A stretch of DNA of 64,000 nt from a bacterium (GTDB lineage: Bacteria > UBA10199 > 2-02-FULL-44-16 > JAAZCA01), in assembly GCA_021810905.1 (NCBI GenBank), contig JAJZQH010000003.1, positions 127,897-191,896 of the forward strand, in the 5' to 3' direction. The position numbers and the translations under genes are program-made. A model generated the notes under the pieces. That model was not told the DNA's origin and made no database searches. It saw only the letters and a program-made list of their open reading frames with translations. Positions 35,119-43,363 of the stretch are shown here, one piece after another. Positions within the stretch are counted from its first letter, which is position 1; each line of letters opens with the position of its first letter.

Positions 35119-35796
35119 ATGATTGGCAAACAGGATTATTTTGGAGACGCGCTGCGATATTTCAGCACCAACGCCGATCTCCTGACCAAGTTATGGACGG
35201 ACGTAGCCACGAGGACGATGGCGGCGTGGTTCTCCGGCAAGGCTCATGTGGCGACGCCTATGGGTGCGCGCGAGATGCGATCGGATATATTCAAGGCCGT
35301 TGCTGACAGCGCCGATGCATTCATGCGCACGCCTCTCTTCCTCGAGGCGATAAAGCGTTCGCTCAACACCTCCGTCCAGTATCGACGCCACCTCAACGAA
35401 ATGTTGAGCAGGGTTCAATATGAATTTCAGAGCGCATCGCGTCAGGATGTCGACAATCTCATGCAGATGGTAAATCACCTCGAGAACCGGATGGCGGATG
35501 ATTATGAGCGCATCCTTGAAAAAATGGATGGAGGCGAAAAGCCTCTGCCGCAATCGCCGTCAACTGGCGATGCAGATGCGGCGCAGGAACACATTGCGGT
35601 GCGCAAACAGAAAAAATCGAAACCGATAACTGTGGCGGTCGCAAAGAAGGCGGCGTCGCGAGGGTCGGCGTCAAAGAAAGTTCCTGGCGCTACAAAACCG
35701 CACGCGCCGGTTGTAGAGCCCGCACAGAAGACGACGCGCCGAACCAAAAAATCGAGTCGCCGCCGGATTTACAGGGTAACGCCCCTTCCGATCTAG
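35119..35796 (+). CDS. phaE: PhaE-like PHA synthase subunit with a histone-like tail
   Basis: A 225-residue protein. Residues 1-140 resemble PhaE, the partner of class III PHA synthase, notably YRRHLNEMLSRVQYEFQSAS followed by a DVDNLMQMVNHLENRM coiled helix. From about residue 163 the chain turns into a Lys/Ala/Pro/Arg-rich tail (KQKKSKP, KKAASRGSASKKVPG, RRTKKSSRRR) like the DNA-binding tail of PhaF-type phasins. It lies 35 bp before phaC. It could couple granules to the nucleoid; that is inference. Confidence 0.8.
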   Translation: MIGKQDYFGDALRYFSTNADLLTKLWTDVATRTMAAWFSGKAHVATPMGAREMRSDIFKAVADSADAFMRTPLFLEAIKRSLNTSVQYRRHLNEMLSRVQYEFQSASRQDVDNLMQMVNHLENRMADDYERILEKMDGGEKPLPQSPSTGDADAAQEHIAVRKQKKSKPITVAVAKKAASRGSASKKVPGATKPHAPVVEPAQKTTRRTKKSSRRRIYRVTPLPI

Positions 35797-35831
35797 CAGA
35801 GTCTTGACAGAAAAGAGGTCATTTTCTCGAT

Positions 35832-36938
35832 ATGGACAAGAAATCTTCAGACACGGGAACCAGCGCATTCGGCGAATTCCAGTCCGCGTTCATAGACGAG
35901 TGGTTTGCAAACCTGTCCCGCCTCTCGCGGCTCCCGGATTTGTGGAGAAAGGCGCAGCGCGTGAAGAAGGGGGCGACCCCCTCCGAGGTAGTCTACGAGG
36001 AGGATCGCCTCAAGCTCCTGAAGTATTCCGGCCACACTGCCCGCCGTTACAAGACGCCGCTGATACTGGTATTCGCACTAGTCAACAGGCCCTACATCCT
36101 CGACCTGCTTCCGCACAAGAGCGTGGTAAACCATTTTGTTCAAGCCGGGTTCGACACTTACCTCATCGATTGGGGTGTGCCTACTCACGCGGATCGTCAT
36201 CTCACGCTCGACAGTTACGTGAACGGCTATCTGTATAACGTGATCGAGTTCGTGCAGGAGCAGACCGGTTCTAAGAATGTGAACGTGCTCGGATATTGCA
36301 TGGGCGGGACCATGAGCACGATGTTCACCGCCCTCCATCAGAAGATGGTTAGAAACCTCATGCTCCTCGCGGCGGGCATAAACTTCGATACAAAAGACGG
36401 CCTGCTCAATCTGTGGAGCGATCCGAAGTACTTTGACGTGGATTCGTTTGTGGAGGCATACGGCAACTGCCCTCCTGAATACCTTCAGGGATCTTTCCTT
36501 ATGTTGAAGCCGATTTCGAATTTCATCGAGAAACAGCTCAACCTAATGGAACATCTAGACGATGAGAAATTCATCGATGAATACTTCACGATGGAGACCT
36601 GGCTCAACGACAACATACCGATTCCCGGCGAGATATACCGGGAATTCGTAAAGTTTCTGTATCAGCAAAACCTGCTCGTTAAAAACCAGATGCGGGTCGG
36701 GCGGCATCTCGTAAACCTCAAGAACATCACCTGCCCCGTCCTCAACATCATGGCGACGAAGGACGATCTCGTGCCGTGTTCCCAGAGCGAACCTTTCAAC
36801 GATCTCGTGGGATCGAAAGACCGCAAGATGATGAAACTCGCCGCAGGGCACATCGGTCTTGCGGTCGGCGGACGGGCGCACCGCGAACTCTGGCCGCAGG
36901 CGTCGCAGTGGCTCGCACAGCGATCGGAAAAACTTTGA
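35832..36938 (+). CDS. phaC: Class III polyhydroxyalkanoate synthase
   Basis: A 368-residue alpha/beta-hydrolase-type polymerase. The lipase-like box GYCMGG has the nucleophile Cys156; the Asp and His of the triad are seen in ATKDDLVPCSQ and AAGHIGLAVG. LIDWGVPTHADRHLTLDSYV is typical. Its length (about 355-370) and the PhaE-like gene upstream mark class III. It polymerises 3-hydroxyacyl-CoA on the granule surface. No phaA thiolase is in the window. Confidence 0.95.
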   Translation: MDKKSSDTGTSAFGEFQSAFIDEWFANLSRLSRLPDLWRKAQRVKKGATPSEVVYEEDRLKLLKYSGHTARRYKTPLILVFALVNRPYILDLLPHKSVVNHFVQAGFDTYLIDWGVPTHADRHLTLDSYVNGYLYNVIEFVQEQTGSKNVNVLGYCMGGTMSTMFTALHQKMVRNLMLLAAGINFDTKDGLLNLWSDPKYFDVDSFVEAYGNCPPEYLQGSFLMLKPISNFIEKQLNLMEHLDDEKFIDEYFTMETWLNDNIPIPGEIYREFVKFLYQQNLLVKNQMRVGRHLVNLKNITCPVLNIMATKDDLVPCSQSEPFNDLVGSKDRKMMKLAAGHIGLAVGGRAHRELWPQASQWLAQRSEKL

Positions 36939-36958
36939 ATTCTTGAACGCAGCCATTT

Positions 36959-36990
36959 AAAAAAAAGCCCCTCAATGAGGGGCTTTTTTT
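36959..36990. terminator. Bidirectional terminator after phaC
   Basis: GCCCCTCA/TGAGGGGC stem flanked by A-run and T-run, between phaC (plus) and the 37010 gene (minus). Confidence 0.95.
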
Positions 36991-37009
36991 ATCAGCTAAT
37001 ATCTGAATG

Positions 37010-38230
37010 TCACACAGGCGTGCTGAGTTGAACGAGCATGCTAAGGTCTTCAGGATTCGGGATCCCCTGCCTGAGCGTAAGAACTCGAGCGAGGTTATCC
37101 TTAATGAATTGCCGAGCGCCGTCGAACGAACCGCCGAATCTCAAGGCAAGGACGGCGCGCATATAGTTGTCCGCCGCCGCACTATTCTTTCTTCTCGCGA
37201 GATTCAGCGCGGCTAGGCGGTTGAAATTCTCGGCAACGCCATCCCAGCTGTCGTAGCCTATGGTATAGAGGAGAGACTGGAAGATGCGCACGGCCTGGGT
37301 ATTATCGACGACATTCGCCTCTATGCCCATATTCCAGTACTTTTCCGCCCTCAGCTTATTGCCCGGAACCAATTCCGCAACCATTGCAGCGGCGTCATGA
37401 TGACCAAGGCTGGAGAGGGTCTGTGAAGCAACACTAGAGAGTTCCCTGGCCAGCTCCTTTCTTCCGTTAAAATCGACGAGTGAACCGTACCCGAAAAACA
37501 TCGATGCCAGGAAAGAGCCTCTGGCCAAGTCGAGTCCCCAAGCAAGCTGACTCAGCGGATCGGTCCCGAAATACCCCCTCGAATCATAGGGCATCTTAAA
37601 AAGCCTGGTGCGACCATTCCGATCCCCATTGAAAAAACCATCCAAGCCCGTTGTAATGTTGAGCATCGTCGTTTTGGTTCTGATACTCTCCGCCCCCCAC
37701 CACCGCTTCGCGCTGTCTGGAATCGCCGGCCAATAAACCTCAACGATCCGTTTCCAGAGGAATTCACCGTAACATTCAGGATTATATCTTTCCGGATCGA
37801 GTTGACCGCCGTTTCGATACAGCTCCATTGCAGATAATTCGACCCAACGTCCATTCAGCGCCGTGAGAAATTTGTCCTTAGCATTGTCCGGCATAACGAA
37901 ACGGGTATTGAGCCATTCTTTCACCAGCTGCCAATCTTCAACCAACGCATTTGTCACGACACCACGCGGAAGCATCCTGTAAAATTGATCCGCCTCCACG
38001 CTCGCCAGAGGCCGGGCCTTCTGCTCGCATGCCGTCCACATGTCTGTATAGGAATTATTGCCGAGATAATTTGTGTGGGGTTTTCCATCCGCGCCGATCT
38101 CGGCGTCGGCGAACGCGACTTCGCCATCGGCCACTTCATCCGGAACGAGCGAAATCCCCTCGCCTGAAATCGAGGCGAGAACCTGGTTTCCGAATAAATC
38201 TGTAGAGGTCGCAAAACGGGGGCAATCCAT
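37010..38230 (-). CDS. Hypothetical protein, helical repeat-like
   Basis: A 406-residue protein of unknown function with AAAGGAGG ahead of its ATG. The C-terminal half is helical with repeat-like Ala/Arg/Leu patterns (EKYWNMGIEANVVDNTQAV, LARRKNSAAADNYMRAVLAL) reminiscent of TPR units. The N-terminal third contains DMWTACEQKARPLASVEAD and a Trp-rich KRWWGAESIRTK. There is no signal peptide. It stands alone between phaC and the RraA-like gene. Confidence 0.7.
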   Translation of the reverse strand: MDCPRFATSTDLFGNQVLASISGEGISLVPDEVADGEVAFADAEIGADGKPHTNYLGNNSYTDMWTACEQKARPLASVEADQFYRMLPRGVVTNALVEDWQLVKEWLNTRFVMPDNAKDKFLTALNGRWVELSAMELYRNGGQLDPERYNPECYGEFLWKRIVEVYWPAIPDSAKRWWGAESIRTKTTMLNITTGLDGFFNGDRNGRTRLFKMPYDSRGYFGTDPLSQLAWGLDLARGSFLASMFFGYGSLVDFNGRKELARELSSVASQTLSSLGHHDAAAMVAELVPGNKLRAEKYWNMGIEANVVDNTQAVRIFQSLLYTIGYDSWDGVAENFNRLAALNLARRKNSAAADNYMRAVLALRFGGSFDGARQFIKDNLARVLTLRQGIPNPEDLSMLVQLSTPV

Positions 38231-38366
38231 ATGTCGATCCTCCTTTAAAGGGAGGCGTCGTATAATATGCCGGGTGGATTATTGGCAAGATCTTTTTAAT
38301 AGCGCGGCAGTAAACGGGTTTTACAAGGACCAATAGGTATTCAGCAGAAGGCCTGGAGCTGTTTTT

Positions 38367-39041
38367 TCATTTCTCCGACAGATGAAAGCCGAGCTTTGTG
38401 CGTATCTCGCGGTCGTGTTCGCGGCAGAACTCCTCGAACTTCATGATCTCGGTGAGAGAGGCGCCCTTTCGCACGCTTTCGAATACCTTTGATTCAACGG
38501 TCTGTATCTCCTCTGCCACCTTGATGATCGTATCCGCGTGCATCTGCGGGATCACGACCACGCCGTCCGCGTCGCCGAAGATCCAATCTCCAGCCATAAC
38601 AGTGACGCCGCAGATGGAAACAACCTCCGTGGGCGGTTCGATCGCCTCGGCGCGGCCCGCGCGCGGGTAAAATGCGCGGCAGTAGAGCGGAAAATCGAGG
38701 CCGCGCAGCCCTTGCGAATCGCGCACTGAGCCGTCGATAACCGCTCCGGCGAGGCCGCGGCGCAGTGAATCGGCGGCGAGCAATTCGCCGAATATCGCGT
38801 ACGTCTGCCCGCGGCCGTCGATCACGAGCACCTCGCCCGCCTCCGCCTCGTCCAGGGCCTTGACCACGGAGAGGAAATCGTTGGAGCAACCGATCGTGCG
38901 CGCACGCCCCGCCATCTTGAGCTGGGGATGCAGCGCGATCAAGCCGGGCGAGAGCGCACGCACGAGCGGTGAAGCGTCGCACAGCGACGCGCAGTCGAGC
39001 CTCTCGAGAAGCCTTCTGATCGTTTCGTCTCGCTCGTCCAT
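38367..39041 (-). CDS. RraA-like / HMG aldolase-family protein
   Basis: A 224-residue protein of the RraA/4-hydroxy-4-methyl-2-oxoglutarate aldolase family. GQTYAIFGELLAADSLRRGL and AGAVIDGSVRDSQGLRGLDF hold the family metal and substrate residues (the Arg-Asp pair in VIDGSVRD), and DWIFGDADGVVVIP follows. Members are either pyruvate-releasing aldolases or RNase E regulators; the intact aldolase motif favours the enzyme. GGGAGG precedes the ATG at 39041. Confidence 0.88.
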   Translation of the reverse strand: MDERDETIRRLLERLDCASLCDASPLVRALSPGLIALHPQLKMAGRARTIGCSNDFLSVVKALDEAEAGEVLVIDGRGQTYAIFGELLAADSLRRGLAGAVIDGSVRDSQGLRGLDFPLYCRAFYPRAGRAEAIEPPTEVVSICGVTVMAGDWIFGDADGVVVIPQMHADTIIKVAEEIQTVESKVFESVRKGASLTEIMKFEEFCREHDREIRTKLGFHLSEK

Positions 39042-39136
39042 AATTGCCTCCCAGGGAGTGCGTAACATCTGCCGGAGGCCCGATTCAAGGTTATTCAGCC
39101 TGTGCTATTGTTCCATGGAGGGAACTGCTCTTCATC

Positions 39137-40603
39137 CTATTTTGACGTAATAATCCCCGCGGCGAGCATCGCGAGCCTCTCGCGCGCCGAGTACACCTTC
39201 AGCGAGGCCCATTCGCGCGCCTGCTTGTTGGTGAGCAGATAGGAGAACATGATGCTACCGCCGCCGATGAAGACCTGAGCGGCGAGATACAAGACTACCG
39301 AGTGAGCCGAACTGCTGTTGATGGCAGTGGTGGCGATCGCGGCGGTGAGCAAGGGACCTTTGTAGAAAGCGCCTAGGAAAAAACGACTCGCGACCACGTC
39401 CATGTCATCGTTGCCCGAATACTGCGAAACCCTGGCGGTAGCGTTGGAATGCAGCACGTTGCAGACAGCTGAGGGCAGGGCATTTTTTGCGAGGAGCCCC
39501 ACCGGATCCTGAAAGGCCAAACCGACTTTCCCGGCGATGGAATTTCCCGGTATCTTGACGATGACGTTCTGCATCACGTTCTCGAAGATCCCCACGAACA
39601 AATCGAACAGGCCACCGATAAAGAGACCGACCTGGGTTTCGCCAATGCGACCGAACGGCTTGATCGGCCGTGCATCCTTGGAAAAGAGACGCCTGATACC
39701 GGTAGCCAGGTCATTGAAGCTCATGCGCAAATCGCGCCCAAGCTGACGGATGATGCCGATGGCGCCGATGCGCGAGCCGCGATAGAGATAGCGGCTGATC
39801 ACTTCCCACATCCTCGGCGCCACCCGATGCAGGGCATTGTCGGCCACGTCGACTGCGGGTTCCACGGCCCTGTACCCAAGCCCCAGCGTATCCATAAAAC
39901 CGTTCCAGTAACGCGCCGCTGTCGCATTGGTGTTCCGTGCGTACAAGCCCTTGGCGCCTGCGTAGAAGAAGTCGAAGCTAAGCCCAAAGAGGCCGATCTG
40001 GCGGAAGAGGTGAAGAAAGGCCTCTCTGTTCCAGTGGGCATGCGGATCCGCGACCCGGTTGAAGGTATCGGGAAAGGAATCATGCAGGTGCGGCAACGTC
40101 GTGTTGAGGACGCTGAGCACCGCCATGGTCACCATGAGGGTACAGATCGAATTGCCGAAATTGAAGGCGTACATGGGGATGTATTTCAGCGGATTACCTT
40201 CAAGATTGTAATAGCGCCGCTCCAATGCGCTCAGGGTCTGGTGTGCAACCGGCTGCTGCCGCACGTGCCAGCGCTCCATGAGCCCGTCCATCGCGGCAAA
40301 ATCTCCCTGCATGGAACGAAGCAGGGCGTTTCGCTGAAGGATGAGCGCATCGAGTTCGCCCGCGCCCATCGATCCATCACCCCTGTTCTTTTTCAGGGCG
40401 TCGATCTGCTGCGTGATCCCGCCGGCCTTTTCCTCATAGACCCCGGCCTGCGCGAGGACCCCTTCGCTGATGGAATTGACCATCTCCGGATAGTCGGACG
40501 GCTCCGCTTCATCCAGCATCGCTCCGATTTCGTTCTCTCTTTCGGCGAGGGAGAAGGGCGCCCCGCCAGAGAAAAAACCGGCTGTCACGGATGTACCTGT
40601 CAT
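39137..40603 (-). CDS. Hypothetical membrane protein next to ATP-grasp ligase
   Basis: A 488-residue protein of unknown function. Residues 1-130 are polar with coiled-coil character. Hydrophobic segments follow: FGNSICTLMVTMAVLSVL, the region around IGLFGLSFDFFYAGA, VGLFIGGLFDLFVGIF, and two near the C-terminus (GPLLTAAIATTAINSS, VVLYLAAQVFIGGGSIMFSY). No family is recognised. The start has a weak ribosome site. It is co-directional with the ATP-grasp gene upstream, with a long palindrome between them. Confidence 0.65.
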   Translation of the reverse strand: MTGTSVTAGFFSGGAPFSLAERENEIGAMLDEAEPSDYPEMVNSISEGVLAQAGVYEEKAGGITQQIDALKKNRGDGSMGAGELDALILQRNALLRSMQGDFAAMDGLMERWHVRQQPVAHQTLSALERRYYNLEGNPLKYIPMYAFNFGNSICTLMVTMAVLSVLNTTLPHLHDSFPDTFNRVADPHAHWNREAFLHLFRQIGLFGLSFDFFYAGAKGLYARNTNATAARYWNGFMDTLGLGYRAVEPAVDVADNALHRVAPRMWEVISRYLYRGSRIGAIGIIRQLGRDLRMSFNDLATGIRRLFSKDARPIKPFGRIGETQVGLFIGGLFDLFVGIFENVMQNVIVKIPGNSIAGKVGLAFQDPVGLLAKNALPSAVCNVLHSNATARVSQYSGNDDMDVVASRFFLGAFYKGPLLTAAIATTAINSSSAHSVVLYLAAQVFIGGGSIMFSYLLTNKQAREWASLKVYSARERLAMLAAGIITSK

Positions 40604-40653
40604 GATGTTCGCTTATCGGCAGTGCCGCGAAGAAGTTGCGCGCTATTTCGGTT

Positions 40654-40817
40654 CCCAAATCCGACACTTGAATTTTCACTCAAATCCTCCCTCCCTTGAT
40701 GGGAGGGAGTTAGAGGGAGGGTGACCATGCAGAACAACTTCACCCAAGGGGTGCTTAGCACCCTCTCCCTAACCCTCTCCCATCAAGGGAGAGGGGATTT
40801 CTGGTGTCGGATTTGGG
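40654..40817. repeat. 164-bp REP-like palindrome overlapping the ATP-grasp stop
   Basis: Perfect 14-bp outer arms CCCAAATCCGACAC/GTGTCGGATTTGGG, then CCTCCCTCCCTTGATGGGAG and its near-complement CTCTCCCATCAAGGGAGAGG, and a smaller central hairpin (ACCCAAGGGGTGC region). The arms resemble interspersed repeats common in many proteobacteria. The last dozen codons of the ATP-grasp gene lie in it. Confidence 0.85.
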
Positions 40818-42204
40818 TCGGTGGGCGCATGTGCGCCAGCTCGAAATAGGTCCGTATGGTTTCGTGATCCGGCGCAAAGATGGCAGCATTCATGTACGCC
40901 ATCGCGCCTACGTCCGGGCGATGGGCAGCCATGAGGTTGAGGGGGACGACGCCTCCGCGCTCGGGGGTAAAACCGACGCGCTGAGCGCCCAGCCAGCTCG
41001 CAACATCCTGAACCGAGACGCGGGCCGGGACCCTGACCTTGCCGGCGTAACGGAAGGCCTTCACTCCCGGAAATTGCCGCAGGTTGTGAAAGAGCATGAG
41101 CGTCGGGGTGCTGGCGTTCCATCTTGCGTTGACGTCGATTACCCAGATCCTGCCGTCTTCACCCATGATGACGTCGATGCCGCAGACGCCGCGATATCCG
41201 ATCGACCTGAGCCAGGCAGCAACGCGACTGATGACAGGAGAGATCTTTTCACGATCGCTCGCGTTCAACATGCCTTTGTTACCAACATGAATCGAGCCGT
41301 TTTCGATGGCCTGAGCCGAGGCTCCCAAGTCGCGATCGTCTTCGGGCGATTTGCCGACGTAAAAATTGATATTGGGACCGGCATCGAGGGCGCGGCCCTT
41401 GATGCCCAGCTGCAGCACGATGCCCTCATTGAATTTCCTGCTCATCATCGATTGGCGGAAGAGCGCGCCATCTTCCGCGCCGTTGATCCATTCCAGAAAC
41501 GACTGCAGCGCGGTGAACGAACGCACGCCCTCGCCGCCGGAAGAACGACACAACTTGACCCAGATCGTCGGCTCGAAGACGTCTGGATTCCCCGTTCCCA
41601 GCTGCATGAGCTCGGAGAAATATCTTTCCGCCTCCTGGAGGTTCACCGGCCTTTGCGTCGGTGGGGTGAGAAAACCGAAATCGCGAGCTGCGAACGGCAG
41701 GTATCCCTTGTTGTTGGCGATATTCACTGCATCCGCCGTCGTCTCCGCGATGAGGTTATAACGCTTTGCTAACGCATCGGAACCCGGCGAACCGATGAAC
41801 GGGACCATGTACCGCGCGCCGTCGATGATGGCCCTCGCGGCCGCGGGCTCGCGCTTCATAAACTCAACCATGTCGTCGCAGATCGGGGTATACGGCCAGT
41901 TAGAGGGGATGCCGTGCACGTCCTGGGGTCTCAGCGTGGAGATGCCCAGTTCATTGTGGTAGGCGACCAACGCTCGATTGATGGGCGCTTCGAACTCGCT
42001 GCACACGACCTGATCGCCGCGGGTGAGCGCCGCCAGCGATCTGCCGCCCAGAAAGGCAGTATCGATGGCAGTCTCATCAGCATCGGAAATGGCCTCGGCA
42101 GAATAGTTAGTCAGATGGACCACCGTCTCGTCCTGCCAGAGCAGCTCCCTCGTCGTCTCCCCGGCTGCGAAATCAACGGCCGGAAGCATCGTCATCATAG
42201 TCAT
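40783..42204 (-). CDS. ATP-grasp ligase of unknown product
   Basis: A 473-residue protein whose C-terminal half is an ATP-grasp ligase: WVKLCRSSGGEGVRSFTAL, then GYRGVCGIDVIMGEDGRIWV and IDVNARWNASTP with the magnesium-binding Asp/Asn/Arg. The N-terminal half resembles a pre-ATP-grasp domain (VVCSEFEAPINRALVAYHNE). Such proteins join a carboxylate to an amine, often making peptides. GGAG precedes the ATG at 42204. The last residues (QIRHQKSPLP) are encoded by a REP-like repeat. LysR is divergent from it. Confidence 0.82.
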   Translation of the reverse strand: MTMMTMLPAVDFAAGETTRELLWQDETVVHLTNYSAEAISDADETAIDTAFLGGRSLAALTRGDQVVCSEFEAPINRALVAYHNELGISTLRPQDVHGIPSNWPYTPICDDMVEFMKREPAAARAIIDGARYMVPFIGSPGSDALAKRYNLIAETTADAVNIANNKGYLPFAARDFGFLTPPTQRPVNLQEAERYFSELMQLGTGNPDVFEPTIWVKLCRSSGGEGVRSFTALQSFLEWINGAEDGALFRQSMMSRKFNEGIVLQLGIKGRALDAGPNINFYVGKSPEDDRDLGASAQAIENGSIHVGNKGMLNASDREKISPVISRVAAWLRSIGYRGVCGIDVIMGEDGRIWVIDVNARWNASTPTLMLFHNLRQFPGVKAFRYAGKVRVPARVSVQDVASWLGAQRVGFTPERGGVVPLNLMAAHRPDVGAMAYMNAAIFAPDHETIRTYFELAHMRPPTQIRHQKSPLP

Positions 42205-42269
42205 CGGCAGATTCTCCGTTATTCCAGGTTCAGGTATGATCTTTGAGCCGCCAACTCGCAAACAATGAA

Positions 42270-42287
42270 CGTATACGTATACTGTAT
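42270..42287. promoter_or_regulatory. Candidate operator between ATP-grasp and lysR genes
   Basis: A perfect GTATACGTATAC palindrome (42271-42282) followed by TGTATA, within the short divergent gap 42205-42341. Its place fits a LysR-type site for both genes. Confidence 0.45.
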
Positions 42288-42341
42288 AGGAATCTTTTAT
42301 CTATAAATAAATTGCATTATTTTTATAGCGTTATAATAAAT

Positions 42342-43208
42342 ATGCATATGAAATTACCACATCATCAGTTGGATGCCTTCGTCCACGTCGCCCGCCTGGG
42401 GAGTTTTTCCAAGGCGGCCAAATTTCTCCACCTCTCTCAGCCGGCATTGAGCCGCCGCATTCAGGAGCTGGAGGCTTTTCTCAATATCAGCGTATTTTTT
42501 CGTTCGGCCAGCGGCATAAAGCTCACCGAGGAGGGCCGACGCCTGCTCAAATACACGCATTCACTGGGTCAGCTGGAAGAGGAACTCTTTTTTGATCTGT
42601 CCAAAAAATCAGACAAGGAATTGGGCGGAATGATCAAAATCACGGGGCACGCCTCTATAATGCATCCCGTAGTCCTGCCGTCGCTCGCGCCTTTTCTCCT
42701 GCAACACCCTTCTGTTCAGGTGACGTGCACAGTGATGTACCTGTCGCAGATTCCAGAAACGCTGCTTACGGGGCAGACCGATCTTGCCATCACGGATAAA
42801 ATCATCGATCGCGCAGACGTAGAAAACCACCTCATCGGTCATGAACAATATGTGTTCACCGAAAGCACGCGCGTGAAGAGCCGCCACAACGTCTTCCTGG
42901 ACATAAGCCCGGGCGACGAGACGACGGCTCAATTTTTCAAGATCCAGAAGAAAAAACCGGGCCGCTACCAGCGCTCCTTCTTGAATGACGAGTGGGGCCT
43001 CATCGTGGGCACCGAGCTCGGAATCGGCCGCTCCGTCAAACCGCGCCACATGATCTACCCACATTCACACGTAAAAATACTTCCCGGCTACAAATCCCTC
43101 ATCAAACCCGTCTACCTTCATTACCGCAGGCAGCCGTATTACACCGTTATCCAGCAGTCTGCGATCGATCTCCTGATCGAGAACGCACATAAGTATCTTG
43201 GAACGTAG
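42342..43208 (+). CDS. LysR-family transcriptional regulator
   Basis: A 288-residue regulator. The N-terminal winged helix reads LDAFVHVARLGSFSKAAKFL and HLSQPALSRRIQELEAFL, then the effector-binding domain. The start is at 42342 or 42348 (ATG CAT ATG); neither has a ribosome site, and the leader is very AT-rich. It is divergent from the ATP-grasp gene and likely controls it. Its stop codon lies at the left edge of palindrome copy 3. Confidence 0.93.
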   Translation: MHMKLPHHQLDAFVHVARLGSFSKAAKFLHLSQPALSRRIQELEAFLNISVFFRSASGIKLTEEGRRLLKYTHSLGQLEEELFFDLSKKSDKELGGMIKITGHASIMHPVVLPSLAPFLLQHPSVQVTCTVMYLSQIPETLLTGQTDLAITDKIIDRADVENHLIGHEQYVFTESTRVKSRHNVFLDISPGDETTAQFFKIQKKKPGRYQRSFLNDEWGLIVGTELGIGRSVKPRHMIYPHSHVKILPGYKSLIKPVYLHYRRQPYYTVIQQSAIDLLIENAHKYLGT

Positions 43209-43363
43209 AACTCATTTCAAAACCCGGCGAGGGAAGGAGTGCCTTTCTGGACGCTGGGGAGGGGAACCGCGCCGCAGGCGCGGGGAGGGGGTTTCCCCCT
43301 CCGAAGTTGCGTCCAGAAAGGCACTCCGTACCGAGCGTCAGGGTTTTGAAATGAATTCTACGT
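43203..43363. repeat. Palindromic repeat family A, copy 3
   Basis: A 161-bp palindrome with the same core as copies 1 and 2. Inner stem GGAGTGCCTTT/AAAGGCACTCC and outer stem CATTTCAAAACCC/GGGTTTTGAAATG differ from the other copies but stay complementary. It fills the gap between the convergent lysR and OPT genes and touches both stop codons. Confidence 0.92.
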
